Origin: Hymenobacter canadensis
GTDB taxonomy: Bacteria; Bacteroidota; Bacteroidia; Cytophagales; Hymenobacteraceae
Direction: 5' to 3'
Assembly (NCBI RefSeq): GCF_027359925.1
Contig: NZ_CP114767.1
Location: forward strand, 434,001 to 498,000
DNA length: 64,000 bases
Of this stretch, positions 35,197 through 44,591 are shown piece by piece. The notes under the pieces were generated by a model, which was not told the DNA's origin, did not search any database, and saw only the letters and a program-made list of their open reading frames with translations. The position numbers were made by a program, and so were the translations under genes. Numbering within the stretch: the stretch's first letter is position 1; each line of letters begins with the position of its first letter.

Positions 35197-36597
35197 ATGA
35201 GAGATTCAGTTACTGATTTATCGTTTTTCAACCCCATGACCGTGCCGGCTCTTGCTGCCCTAGCTTCTCGTGTTTCACCTGCTGCCCTGGCTTCGGGCGA
35301 GGACATGCATGCGCTGCTGCGCCGCCTGTTCCCGATCTGCCGAAGCATCACAGGAGACGGCGTGCGCGAAACACTGGCCATTGTGCGCGAGTATTTGCCG
35401 GCGCTGCAAATGCATGAGGTGCCCAGCGGTACGCCCGTGCTCGACTGGACCGTGCCGGCCGAGTGGAACATCCGGGATGCGTGGGTGAAAAATGCTGCCG
35501 GGGAGCGGGTCATTGACTTTGCCCAGCACAACCTGCACGTGCTGGGCTACAGCACGCCGGTGCAGGGCTGGTTTTCCAGGCAGGAGCTGGAAGAGCATCT
35601 GTACTCATTACCCGGGCAGCCCGACCTCATTCCGTACCGCACTAGCTACTATCAGCCGGCCTGGGGTTTCTGCCTGCGCCACCACGACCGGCTGCAGCTC
35701 CAGGACGAGTACTACGAAGTGTGCATCGACAGCACGCTGGACGCCGCCGGCTCGCTCACCTACGCCGAGCTGCTGCTGCCCGCCACTGCGCCCGAACCCG
35801 ATGCTGGCGAGGTGCTGCTCTCATGCCACTGCTGCCATCCGTCGTTGGCCAACGACAACCTCTCGGGACTGGTGGTGGCTGTGGCGCTGGCCCGGCAGCT
35901 GGCCGCGCTGCCCGACCGGCGCTATGCGTACCGGTTTGTGTTTGGGCCGGGTACCATTGGCAGCATCACTTGGCTGGCGCGCAACCCCGAGGCCGTGGCC
36001 CGCATCCGGCACGGGCTGGTGCTCACGCTGCTGGGCGGGCCGGGCCACTTCACTTACAAGCAAAGCCGGCAAGGCGCCGCCGCGGTGGATGCCGCCGCCG
36101 CGCTGGTGCTGGCCCGCCACACGCCAGCATCGGAAATCCGACCCTGGCTGCCCTACGGCTACGATGAGCGGCAGTACTGCTCTCCGGGCTTCAACCTGCC
36201 GGTCGGCTGCCTGTCGCGCACGCCCTTCGGCGAGTTTGCCGAGTACCACACCTCGGCCGATAACCTCGACTTTGTGCAGCCGGCGCAGCTGCAGGAGTCG
36301 CTGGAACTGATACTGCGCCTGTGCCAGACGCTCGACCAAAACCGCTGCTACCGTAATCTGCTGCCCTACGGTGAGCCCCAACTGGGCCGCCGCGGCCTCT
36401 ACAAAGGCGTGGGCGGCGGCACCGAGGGCCACGACTGGCAAATGGCCCTGCTGTGGGTGCTGAGTTTGTCCGATGGCCACACGCCGCTGCTGGACGTGGC
36501 GGCCAAGGCGGGGCTGCCTTTTGAGCTGCTGCACCGCGCCGCCCAGGCCCTGGCCGCCACCGATCTGCTGGCCGCTGCTTCTGTCACTGATGCCTAG
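35197..36597 (+). CDS. DUF4910/COG4310 aminopeptidase-like metalloenzyme
   Basis: 466 residues from ATG 35197 (ATG 35236 also possible). The core resembles M28/M20-like zinc peptidases with metal-site motifs SCHCCHPSLANDNLSG, GPGTIGSITW, and YCSPGFNLPV / AEYHTSADNLDFV. A PA-like insert and an N-terminal domain precede it, and a small winged-helix-like end (GTEGHDWQMALLWVLS) follows. Such proteins are repeatedly found in sugar or antibiotic gene clusters with no firm function known to me. Its place between a C-methyltransferase and an aminotransferase suggests it acts on an amino-sugar or an acyl-sugar intermediate; this is inferred. Confidence 0.82.
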   Translation: MRDSVTDLSFFNPMTVPALAALASRVSPAALASGEDMHALLRRLFPICRSITGDGVRETLAIVREYLPALQMHEVPSGTPVLDWTVPAEWNIRDAWVKNAAGERVIDFAQHNLHVLGYSTPVQGWFSRQELEEHLYSLPGQPDLIPYRTSYYQPAWGFCLRHHDRLQLQDEYYEVCIDSTLDAAGSLTYAELLLPATAPEPDAGEVLLSCHCCHPSLANDNLSGLVVAVALARQLAALPDRRYAYRFVFGPGTIGSITWLARNPEAVARIRHGLVLTLLGGPGHFTYKQSRQGAAAVDAAAALVLARHTPASEIRPWLPYGYDERQYCSPGFNLPVGCLSRTPFGEFAEYHTSADNLDFVQPAQLQESLELILRLCQTLDQNRCYRNLLPYGEPQLGRRGLYKGVGGGTEGHDWQMALLWVLSLSDGHTPLLDVAAKAGLPFELLHRAAQALAATDLLAAASVTDA

Positions 36598-36609
36598 CTA
36601 ACCACCGGT

Positions 36610-37998
36610 ATGCTTCTGTCATACCACTCCGCAACGCCCTACATGGAAACCGACCTGCTTTTTCCGCCACCGGCCCTGACCCAGCCGAACCCCAGCTTTG
36701 CGGGTTCGCAGGCATTGCAGGCCCGCTTTCATGCCGCCATTCCGGGCGGCGCGCACACCTACGCCAAAGGCGACGACCAGTTTCCGCAGCACATGGCGCC
36801 ATACATTGTGCGGGGCGAAGGTTGCCGGGTCTGGGATGTAGATGGCAATGAGTTCATTGAGTTTGGGGCCGGGCTGCGCTCCGTCACGCTGGGTCACGCC
36901 TACGCTCCGGTAGTGGCCGCCGCCCGCCGGCAGCTGGAGCTGGGCGTGAACTTCGGCCGGCCGGCAGTGCTGGAGCTGGAAACTGCCGAGGACTTCCTGG
37001 ATTTCACCCAGGCTGGCGACATGGTGAAGTTTGCCAAAAACGGTTCCGATGCCACCAGTGCCGCCGTGAAGCTGGCCCGCGCCGCCACCTGCCGCGACCT
37101 GGTGGCCATCTGCCACGACCACCCGTTTTTCTCCTGCGACGATTGGTTTATGGGAACCACGCCGCTGGCTGCGGGCATTCCGCGGGCAGTGCAGGCCCTC
37201 ACCGTGGGTTTCCGCTACAACGACCTAGCCAGCGCCGAAGCGTTGTTTGCCGCGCATCCCGGCCAGATTGCCTGCCTGCTGCTGGAAGTGGAAAAAGATG
37301 TGCCGCCGACTGCAGGCTTTTTGGCCGGCCTGCGCCGCCTCTGCGACCAGCACGGCGCGGTGCTGGTGTTCGATGAAATCATTACCGGCTTCCGCTGGCA
37401 CAACCACGGCGCGCAAGGCTACCACGGCATCCGGCCCGACCTGAGCACCTGGGGCAAAGCCTTGGCGAATGGGTTCAGTCTGGCGGCCCTCACCGGCCGA
37501 CGCGAGCTGATGGAGCTGGGCGGGCTGCACCATGCGCAGGACCGGGTTTTCCTGCTCTCCACCACCTACGGGGCCGAAACCCACGCCCTGGCCGCTGCCC
37601 GCGCCGTGATGCACGAATACCGCATCCAGCCCGTGGTAGAGCACCTGTGGCAGGTGGGCCGGCAGCTGGCCGCCGGCCTGCACCAAGCTGCTCACGAGCA
37701 GGGAGTAGCTGCCCAGGTGCAGGCGGTGGGCCAGCCATGTAGCCTTATCTACACCACCCGCGACGCCAATGGCCATCACTCGGCCGCGCTTCGGACGCTG
37801 TTTCTGCAGGAAACCCTGCGCCGGGGGCTGCTCATGCCGTCTCTGATCGTCAACTATTCGCACACCCCGGCCATTATCAGCCAAGTGCTGGAGCGGCTGT
37901 ACGAGGTGCTGGGCGTGTACCGCCAGGCGCTGGAAAACGGCGTGGAGCATTATCTGGTGGGTGAGCCGGTGAAATCGGTGTACCGCGCCCGCAACTAA
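36610..37998 (+). CDS. GSA-type PLP aminotransferase for a nucleotide sugar
   Basis: 462 residues from ATG 36610 (ATG 36643 is also possible). Class III aminotransferase fold like glutamate-1-semialdehyde aminomutase: FHAAIPGGAHTYAKGDD, FAKNGSDATSAAVKLAR, VLVFDEIITGFRW (PLP-binding Asp) and the PLP lysine in STWGKALANGFS. It is not a housekeeping HemL, because it lies inside a sugar cluster and ends with a 60-residue extension. It probably aminates a keto-sugar from the module. Starts 12 bp after the DUF4910 gene, so the two are co-transcribed. Confidence 0.88.
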   Translation: MLLSYHSATPYMETDLLFPPPALTQPNPSFAGSQALQARFHAAIPGGAHTYAKGDDQFPQHMAPYIVRGEGCRVWDVDGNEFIEFGAGLRSVTLGHAYAPVVAAARRQLELGVNFGRPAVLELETAEDFLDFTQAGDMVKFAKNGSDATSAAVKLARAATCRDLVAICHDHPFFSCDDWFMGTTPLAAGIPRAVQALTVGFRYNDLASAEALFAAHPGQIACLLLEVEKDVPPTAGFLAGLRRLCDQHGAVLVFDEIITGFRWHNHGAQGYHGIRPDLSTWGKALANGFSLAALTGRRELMELGGLHHAQDRVFLLSTTYGAETHALAAARAVMHEYRIQPVVEHLWQVGRQLAAGLHQAAHEQGVAAQVQAVGQPCSLIYTTRDANGHHSAALRTLFLQETLRRGLLMPSLIVNYSHTPAIISQVLERLYEVLGVYRQALENGVEHYLVGEPVKSVYRARN

Positions 37999-38071
37999 CC
38001 GCTTGCTACCCGCTAACGCCAGTGGGCAGCAAGCGGCCTGTCTTCAACCTGTTCGCCCTGCTTTCAACCCA

Positions 38072-39349
38072 ATGCTGCGCATTCTGCTCCTGCACAATTT
38101 CTACCAGCAGCCTGGCGGCGAGGATGCCGTGTTCCGGGCCGAGCGAGACCTGCTGCGCGCTCAGGGGCATCCGGTAGAAACGCTGGAATTCCATAACCAG
38201 CAGATTGGCTCAGGCTTTTGGGGAAAGCTGAAAGCCGGCTTACTCGGCTTTTATAACCCCGGCAGCGCACGCCGCCTGCGGGAGGCCCTCGAGGATTTTC
38301 GGCCCGATATCATTCATATCCACAACTTGTTTCCGGTGGCCTCGCCGGCAGTCCTGTGGGCCGCCCGCCGGGCCGGCGTGCCCGTGGTCATGACGCTGCA
38401 CAACTACCGCCTCATCTGCCCTGGTGCCCTGCTGTATACTGGCGGGCAGCTGTATGAGAAAAGCGTGCACCAGCTTTTCCCGTGGGATGCCGTTCGGCGC
38501 CGGCTCTACCGCAACTCTGCGCTCCAGACGGCCGCTGTGGCCGCCATTACCGGCGTGCACAAGCTGTTGGGTACGTGGCAGACCGGCGTGGCGCGCTACC
38601 TGGTGCTCACCGAATTTGCCCGTCGTCGTTTTCTGGATTCGTCGTTGGGGCTACAGCATAGCCAAGTGGTCTACAAGCCCAATTTTATTTCTGATCCGGG
38701 GGCGCCGCAATCCAACAGCCAGCGCGCAGGGCACCTGCTGTTTGTGGGGCGGCTCTCGCCCGAAAAGGGCCTGCACACCCTGCTGGCTGCCGCAGCCATG
38801 CATGCTCTGCCGTTGGTGGTAGTCGGAGATGGACCCTTGCGGGGCGAAGTGGAGGCCTGCGTGGCCACTACTCCTTCCGTGCACTACCACGGCCCGGCCG
38901 ATGCCGCCGCTGTAGCGGCGGCCATGCGTCACTGCCGGGCCTTGGTAATGCCCTCAGAATGCGTGGAAGGCATGCCGATGGTAGTGTTAGAGGCCTTCGC
39001 TACCGGCACCCCGGTGCTGGCCTCGCGGCGCGGTGGCCCTGGCGAAATGGTCCAGCCGGGCGTCAATGGGCTGCTGTTTGAGCCCGGTGATACGGAGGGG
39101 CTGGCTCAGGCTGCTCATGCTTTGCTAACGGATGAAGTGCTGGCTGCCCGTTTGGGAGCTGCCGGCCGGGCCAGTTACGAGGCCCTATACATGCCAGCTA
39201 TCAACTACGCGTGGCTGCTGGCTATTTATGAAACCGTGGTAGCAGAAGCGCGTGGTGAAGCCCCGGCCGCTACCGTGCCAATATTGCACGGGGCGTATGC
39301 TGCACAAAGCCGGCTAATACCGGCAGAAGATCATCTTCACAAAGTATAG
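38072..39349 (+). CDS. Glycosyltransferase family 4
   Basis: 425 residues from ATG 38072. GT-B fold: N-terminal LLHNFYQQPGGEDAVFRAE, HIHNLFPVASPA, MTLHNYRLICPG; C-terminal LFVGRLSPEKGLHTLLAAA and the nucleotide-sugar motif ECVEGMPMVVLEAFATGTPVLAS. Retaining GT4 transferases add hexoses to lipid-linked oligosaccharide in the cytoplasm. It follows the aminotransferase closely and is followed by a 190-bp AT-rich gap with no clear feature. Confidence 0.92.
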   Translation: MLRILLLHNFYQQPGGEDAVFRAERDLLRAQGHPVETLEFHNQQIGSGFWGKLKAGLLGFYNPGSARRLREALEDFRPDIIHIHNLFPVASPAVLWAARRAGVPVVMTLHNYRLICPGALLYTGGQLYEKSVHQLFPWDAVRRRLYRNSALQTAAVAAITGVHKLLGTWQTGVARYLVLTEFARRRFLDSSLGLQHSQVVYKPNFISDPGAPQSNSQRAGHLLFVGRLSPEKGLHTLLAAAAMHALPLVVVGDGPLRGEVEACVATTPSVHYHGPADAAAVAAAMRHCRALVMPSECVEGMPMVVLEAFATGTPVLASRRGGPGEMVQPGVNGLLFEPGDTEGLAQAAHALLTDEVLAARLGAAGRASYEALYMPAINYAWLLAIYETVVAEARGEAPAATVPILHGAYAAQSRLIPAEDHLHKV

Positions 39350-39542
39350 CACGACGGATTTCCTGCCCCTGGAATCAACGGTATACTGAATAGATTGAAA
39401 TTAAAATTTATTTATAAAAAATATAATAATAGTTTGTGTGATTGACGCCTCTTACATTAAATTTAAATCGTGTGCTACTGAGGCCCAGTTCGTCTGATGT
39501 AGTCTATTTCAGAATTTTCACTGCTTTGCCAACCCTGTTCGC

Positions 39543-40745
39543 ATGGAAACCCTAACGCATCCTTCTGCTCTGGTTATATCTGAGCCAGATAGTCTTGTGC
39601 CTTCTGCTGCTGTCCGGCAGGTCCCTTCTCATCGTCTGTTGCACCTGCTGTGGGAGTTGCGCTACTCTGGCGCTGAAGTAATGGTGTATGATGCCAAGGA
39701 GTATTTCGAATCGAGGGGCCTGCAAGGTGCCATTCTGGCCCGGGGGCCGGAATTCGGGCCTTATGCGCCCACGCTGGCCCGGGCCGGCTACCCCGTGGAG
39801 CACCTCCCCGCCCGTCGGAACCTGGGGTCGTTCATTGAACTGTACCGCTACCTGCGCCAGCACCCGGCCGATGTGGTGCATCTGCATCTGGAGGGCCTGT
39901 TTATCTGGCACTGCCTGGCTATTCGGCTGGCTTTCCCCAAGGCACGCATCGTGCATACGCACCACGATGTGTATTTCCAGTACGGTCCGTATCTGCGCCT
40001 GAAACGCTCGTTTCACCGCTGGCTAGCCACACGAGTGCTTGACGTCCGGCACGTGGCCATCGGGGAGTCGGTGCAGACAGTGGAGCGGGAGCATTTCCAC
40101 AATCCCACCACCATCGTTTACAACTGGATTGATGAAAACGAGTTCCGGCCACCTACACCCGAGCAGGCCGCTGCTGCCCGCCAGGAAATAGGTATTGCGC
40201 CCGATGCTTTTGTGGTGCTGACGGTGGGCACCTGCAATGATAAAAAATGCCACAATGAAATCTTCGACGCGGTGGCCCGGGTGAAGGACCGCCTTCCCAA
40301 CTTGGTGTTCCTGCACCGTGGCACCGGTGAAAACCTGCCCCAGGAGCGCGCCTACGTGCAGAAACTGGGCATCGAGCAACACGTCGTCTTCCTCGACTAT
40401 ATCGACTACCTGCCCAAGGTGTTCTGGGCTTCTGATGGGTTTATCTTCTCCTCGCACTGGGAAGGCCTCGGCAATGTGATTCTGCAGGCCATTGCCTGTA
40501 AAGTGCCCGTTATCCTGTATCAGGGCTGGGGCATGAACGATTTCCGGCCCGAAAACCCCGCCGAAAACTATGGCTTCTGGATAAACCCCGACACCGAGCG
40601 GTTTGATGAAGCCCTGCTGGCAATGCACGCCATGAAGCAGGACGGCCGCTTAGAAGACTGGCGGGAAAAGGCCTTTGCCTTCTACCGGAAAAAGTTTTCC
40701 GCCAAAAAATCACTCACCCGCATGGCCGACCAATATCTGCTGTAG
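39543..40745 (+). CDS. Glycosyltransferase family 4
   Basis: 400 residues. GT-B enzyme starting RLLHLLWELRYSGAEVMVYD, with LHLEGLFIWHCLAIR, HTHHDVYFQYG and a C-terminal nucleotide-sugar site SSHWEGLGNVILQAIACKVPVIL, where an E-to-G variation of the usual EGF motif is seen. Last gene of the + block, ended by the terminator at 40778-40809. Donor and acceptor cannot be told from the sequence. Confidence 0.92.
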   Translation: METLTHPSALVISEPDSLVPSAAVRQVPSHRLLHLLWELRYSGAEVMVYDAKEYFESRGLQGAILARGPEFGPYAPTLARAGYPVEHLPARRNLGSFIELYRYLRQHPADVVHLHLEGLFIWHCLAIRLAFPKARIVHTHHDVYFQYGPYLRLKRSFHRWLATRVLDVRHVAIGESVQTVEREHFHNPTTIVYNWIDENEFRPPTPEQAAAARQEIGIAPDAFVVLTVGTCNDKKCHNEIFDAVARVKDRLPNLVFLHRGTGENLPQERAYVQKLGIEQHVVFLDYIDYLPKVFWASDGFIFSSHWEGLGNVILQAIACKVPVILYQGWGMNDFRPENPAENYGFWINPDTERFDEALLAMHAMKQDGRLEDWREKAFAFYRKKFSAKKSLTRMADQYLL

Positions 40746-40777
40746 TAACCGCCGCTGCCACGTTTGTGGCCTCAACA

Positions 40778-40809
40778 AAAAGAGCCCGACCATATGGCCG
40801 GGCTCTTTT
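40778..40809. terminator. Bidirectional terminator between GT4 and beta-helix genes
   Basis: 11-bp arms (40778-40788 and 40799-40809) with a palindromic loop (CCATATGG). A-run on the left and T-run on the right, fitting both converging genes. Confidence 0.82.
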
Positions 40810-40845
40810 GCTGAAGCCACCAGCGTGGCTGATATTACGCTACTG

Positions 40846-43155
40846 CTACTGGCCTGCGCCGGTTGAAGTAGTAGTGGTGGCGCTGGCCGTACGAGCGGCC
40901 GGCCGGGTATGTACTTCGATACCCGATAGGTTGGCATCGCCGCCCGAAGAGGTTACGGCAATGGTGCCGTTGGTTACGTTGGTGACGAACGGACCAATCT
41001 TAGACCAGTTGCCAGCCGAGCCGCTGTTGCGGTTCGAAACCACCGTCTGGCCGTTGAGAGCCATGCTGAACGTGGTGGCAAAGTTGTCTTCCCACACATA
41101 CAGGTAGACTTCGTAGGTGCCATTCGGTACGGCAGTCATACGCACATCCAGGTTGCGGCTCCACACCGACGAGCGGATTACGCCGGCACGGGTAGCATCG
41201 GTAGCAGGGGTCAGGGCAATGTTGTTGGCCGTGAACGGGCTGCCGGATACAACTGAGAAGTTGGCGCTATTGCCAGCTCCAAAGGCTTTGCCATCAAGCG
41301 TGGTGGCGCTGCCGCCTACGTTTACGGCGCGGTAGAAGGCAGGAGCAATAGGGGCGGGAGCCGTTACTGAAAGGGCTACTGCAGCCGAGGCCGCGCTGGC
41401 ACCGGCGTTGTCGGTAGCTTTAGCCGTGAGCGAGTAAGAGCCGGCGGCTACGTTGCTCCAAGTGAAGGTGTACGGGGCGCTGAGGTCTTCACCCAGCTTC
41501 GTGGTGCCCTGGAAGAACTCCACTTTGCCTACCGTACCATCCGTGTCCGAGGCCGTAGCCGTCAGCGTTACACTGCCGCCAGCGGTCAGGGTCGAAGCCG
41601 AGGCTGCCAGCTGAGCGCGGGGTGCCACATTAGCAGTCGGCGCGGTGCCGGTCGTGCGGATTTCCAGTCCCGAAACGTTCAGGTCGCCACCCGTCGAGGT
41701 GAGCTGCAGCTGACCATTGGTGCCAACCGTGGCCGCAAACGGGCCAACCCGCTGCCAGCTACCTGCTGAACCCGTATTGAAGTTGCTGAGTACGCGCTGG
41801 CCCTGTACGTTCAGGTTCACGGTACCCGGGAAGTTATCTTCCCAAACGTAGGCATACACGGCGTACTGGCCGGCGGGTACATTGGCTACTGTCAGTTGCA
41901 GCGCATTGCTGTAAATCGAAGAGCGAATCATGCTCGTGCGAGCCGCGTCGGTGGCTGGGTTGAGGGCAACGTTATTGTTGCTGAACCGCTGGCCGTTGTG
42001 CGTTACGTTCGGGGCGTTGTCACCCTCCCAGTTGTTGCCATCAATGCTGCTGGCGCTGCCATTGAAGTTGATGGCGCGGTAGAGTGCGCCAGTGCCTGCT
42101 ACCGGCGTTACCGGCGGCGTGGTAGGCGTTGGGGTCGGCGTTGGAGTTGGAGTTGGAGTTGGCGTCGGAGTGCTGCCACCGTTCAAGCGGATACCAGCAC
42201 CGGCCGGAGCAGGATAGCTGGCCGTGATGGACTGGTCGCCCCAGCTGTTGTTATTCTCCACTATGCCAGGCGTATTGAGGGTCCAGAAGGGGTTCTGCTG
42301 ACCGGCGCTGTTCACCCAGTTTACCTTGTTGCCGGTTACGGTAGAGTTTTCCACCGCCCGCGGACCACCCCACAGGTAGATGCCCACGTTAGTGAAGCTC
42401 TGCTGACGGCCAAACACTATGTTGTTGAGGATTTTGTTGCCGGTACCACCGGTGTTAGCAATGCCATACTGGCCGGGGTTGATAACCACGTTATTCTCAA
42501 TCGTGCAGTAAGAGCCACCGGTGTCGCCCACTAGAATACCACCGCCCGAAGCGCTGGGGCCACCACCGTTGATGTAGTTGTTGCGGATGATAAGCGGGCT
42601 GCTAGGCGTACCGCTGGTCATGAACATGTTGATAGCATCTTCCGGATTGCTCTGGCCTGCAATATTCAACCCGTAGTTATACTCGATGATGTTGCCGGCG
42701 CCGGTGCAGTTGTTGAACTGAATGAACTGCCCGCGAGCATCGGCCATGCTCATATTCTTGAAGTTGTTGTGGCGCACTACCATGCCGCCCGTGCCGTTCT
42801 GAGAGTAGATACCTCCAATCAGGTTCTCGAAGTTGGAATCCTCGATGGTGATGTTCGAGCAGCCGTAGAGGTCAACCCCTAGCTTCTGGCCGTTGCGGAG
42901 CGATACCCGACGAATAGTGATGTTAGAGCAATTCGTGAGCTTGATGGCCGGAGCAGCAGAGAAATTGGTAATTACCAGATTCTCAATTACCCGATTGCTC
43001 TGGCCGGTCAGGTTAACAGGGGCGCTGGCTGTAAGGCCGGTTAGTCCACCGTCTGATTGAGCGTGAGCACAAAACGTGGTGAAAAAGAGCAACACAACCA
43101 ACGACACGTATGTCTGCATGGAGGCAGACATTCCAATTTTCTTTTTCTTCAGCAT
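40846..43155 (-). CDS. Secreted beta-helix protein with two malectin-like modules
   Basis: 769 residues from ATG 43155 (GTG 43161 also possible). Signal peptide to about residue 34 (AHAQ). Residues 40-325 are right-handed parallel beta-helix repeats rich in N-N-I and N-T-I turns, as in pectate-lyase- or alginate-epimerase-like proteins. A Thr-Pro linker of about nine repeats follows, then two carbohydrate-binding malectin-like modules (YRAINFNG..., YRAVNVGG..., each with VYVWEDNF-like loops) flanking an Ig-like domain (APRAQLAASASTLTAGGSVTLT). There is no T9SS domain, so it should be periplasmic or cross by another route. It lies between the two polysaccharide blocks and may modify or bind the polymer. 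Confidence 0.85.
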   Translation of the reverse strand: MLKKKKIGMSASMQTYVSLVVLLFFTTFCAHAQSDGGLTGLTASAPVNLTGQSNRVIENLVITNFSAAPAIKLTNCSNITIRRVSLRNGQKLGVDLYGCSNITIEDSNFENLIGGIYSQNGTGGMVVRHNNFKNMSMADARGQFIQFNNCTGAGNIIEYNYGLNIAGQSNPEDAINMFMTSGTPSSPLIIRNNYINGGGPSASGGGILVGDTGGSYCTIENNVVINPGQYGIANTGGTGNKILNNIVFGRQQSFTNVGIYLWGGPRAVENSTVTGNKVNWVNSAGQQNPFWTLNTPGIVENNNSWGDQSITASYPAPAGAGIRLNGGSTPTPTPTPTPTPTPTPTTPPVTPVAGTGALYRAINFNGSASSIDGNNWEGDNAPNVTHNGQRFSNNNVALNPATDAARTSMIRSSIYSNALQLTVANVPAGQYAVYAYVWEDNFPGTVNLNVQGQRVLSNFNTGSAGSWQRVGPFAATVGTNGQLQLTSTGGDLNVSGLEIRTTGTAPTANVAPRAQLAASASTLTAGGSVTLTATASDTDGTVGKVEFFQGTTKLGEDLSAPYTFTWSNVAAGSYSLTAKATDNAGASAASAAVALSVTAPAPIAPAFYRAVNVGGSATTLDGKAFGAGNSANFSVVSGSPFTANNIALTPATDATRAGVIRSSVWSRNLDVRMTAVPNGTYEVYLYVWEDNFATTFSMALNGQTVVSNRNSGSAGNWSKIGPFVTNVTNGTIAVTSSGGDANLSGIEVHTRPAARTASATTTTSTGAGQ
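42121..42174. repeat. Hexanucleotide Thr-Pro-coding microsatellite
   Basis: Tandem 6-bp units (variants of GGAGTT and GGCGTT on the + strand) encode the Thr-Pro linker of the beta-helix protein. The unit count could vary between strains. Confidence 0.8.
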
Positions 43156-43203
43156 TTGCACTTTTTAAGAGGTGAAAGGACGAAAAGGATGATTTGACTA
43201 CGA

Positions 43204-43211
43204 CAAAGTTA
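43204..43211 (-). promoter_or_regulatory. -7 box of the beta-helix gene
   Basis: On the minus strand TAACTTTG matches TAnnTTTG, about 48 bp upstream of the ATG at 43155. No clear -33 TTG at the expected spacing. The rest of 43212-43635 is an AT-rich intergenic stretch with no supported gene. Confidence 0.45.
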
Positions 43212-43635
43212 AGAAAGAAAACTCATATCGTCTTATGGCTTGATATCAACAAAGACGCGTAAAGCTGTAGTATTGGCATACATATGAATGGTATATATAA
43301 GTTCAAGTATCGGAAAAATCATGTATTTATTGTGGAATGGTACTAGTCGTTGTCTTTACTATAATTGAACTATAACGCGGTGATAGTTGAAGTATTTTTT
43401 TGCCGAATAGGAATTTCAGGGACAAGCTCATGCAGGGTTGAATTATTGCTGGGAAAGATTGTCGTCAGCTATTTCCGGGTTCAACTTCTGCTTCACAGCC
43501 AATTGCCTCGGTCATTAGGCCAAAATAATGTACATAAATCAGCCAGTCAGCAGAGTAAATGCTTGAGAATGAAAGTGAATACTGGCTTTTTGTTGTGCTC
43601 AGGCTGCGCGTATGGTATCTGAGCGGGCTCTAAAA

Positions 43636-43681
43636 GCTATTGGCCTGCTCGCCACGTAGAGTGGGCAAACAGGCCAGTAGC
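43636..43681 (-). terminator. Terminator ending the export/assembly operon
   Basis: 12-bp arms (43636-43647 and 43670-43681) with an inner stem and a T-rich stretch on the minus strand (complement of about 43631-43635). It lies 20 bp after the stop of the last gene of the - block. Confidence 0.65.
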
Positions 43682-43701
43682 GGGCAAAATCATGCCGTGG
43701 C

Positions 43702-44541
43702 TTATCTCAGAAAATAGCCGACCAGCCGGCGAGAGTAGCCGGTTAGCAGGCAAAGCGGCAAATCGCGCGGAGGGCAGTTGCGGCGCGCAAACAGCGTAAA
43801 GTCCCGCAGGTTGGCCCCGCCCCGGATACTGAACAGGTGCTGATAATAATTGCGCAGCGTCCGCTTCTGCCGGTTTTGCTGGTCGCCGCTTTCGTCGGGG
43901 TAGGTGCCCAGACGGGCATCGAAGTTCAGGTAGACCTCAAATCCGGCCAGCCGTGCTTGGTGGGTGAAGTCGTAGTCGGCGTAGTAGTGCGGCAGCAGCT
44001 CCGCGGCAAACAGCCCGATGCGCTCAAACACCACCCGTGGAATAAGCAGCCCCCGGCCGGGCAGGTACTCGGTAGGGAGCTGGCCTTGGCGTTGCTCGGC
44101 CGGCACTTCGTCGAGTAGGCGCCGGAAACTGCCGGTGCGCCAGTTCAGCCAGCCGCCGGCGTAAATGGGGTCCTGCGTGCGGGCATCCAGCTCAAACGCT
44201 CCGTACAGGGCCGGTGGGCGGCTATTGGCTGCCTGCATCATTCGAGCTACAAAGTCGGGATACGCCAGCACGTCGTTGTTCATGGTCATCAGCCAGCTGG
44301 CACTCTGGTCGAGGGCATGGCGCAGGCCCAGGTTCACACCGGCGGTCCAGAACAGGGAGCCAGTACCCGGCAGCACCGTTACCTCCGGATAGTCGGCGGC
44401 AAGAACGGCGGCGGTGTCGTCGGTGGAGCCGTCGTCCACGACAACCGTATGGAAGTTCCGGTCCGTCTGCTGCCGCAGCGAATCAAGACAGGCCCGGGTG
44501 TATGCGAGGCGGTTGAAAACCGGAATGACGATGTAGAGCAT
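43702..44541 (-). CDS. Glycosyltransferase family 2
   Basis: 279 residues from ATG 44541, giving MLYIVIPVFNR as in the family; the longer open frame upstream lacks similarity. GT-A fold with VVVDDGSTDDT, the metal site MNNDVL and GRGLLIPR. Rhamnosyl- or glucosyltransferase-like; the donor is unknown. Last gene in the - block, 50 bp after the previous glycosyltransferase gene, followed by the terminator at 43636. Confidence 0.9.
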   Translation of the reverse strand: MLYIVIPVFNRLAYTRACLDSLRQQTDRNFHTVVVDDGSTDDTAAVLAADYPEVTVLPGTGSLFWTAGVNLGLRHALDQSASWLMTMNNDVLAYPDFVARMMQAANSRPPALYGAFELDARTQDPIYAGGWLNWRTGSFRRLLDEVPAEQRQGQLPTEYLPGRGLLIPRVVFERIGLFAAELLPHYYADYDFTHQARLAGFEVYLNFDARLGTYPDESGDQQNRQKRTLRNYYQHLFSIRGGANLRDFTLFARRNCPPRDLPLCLLTGYSRRLVGYFLR

Positions 44542-44591
44542 GGTGCACAGCCTGAAAACAGCGAAAAATGAACGAAGCGTGGCTCTCCTGA

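Noticed and set aside
42121..42174. Possible CRISPR or minisatellite array
   Set aside because: It is a 6-bp coding repeat (Thr-Pro linker) without spacers.
43365..43622. 85-codon frame in the AT-rich gap after the polysaccharide operon
   Set aside because: Composition is not like its neighbours, there is no promoter or conserved motif, and it lies in an AT-rich region likely to be intergenic.
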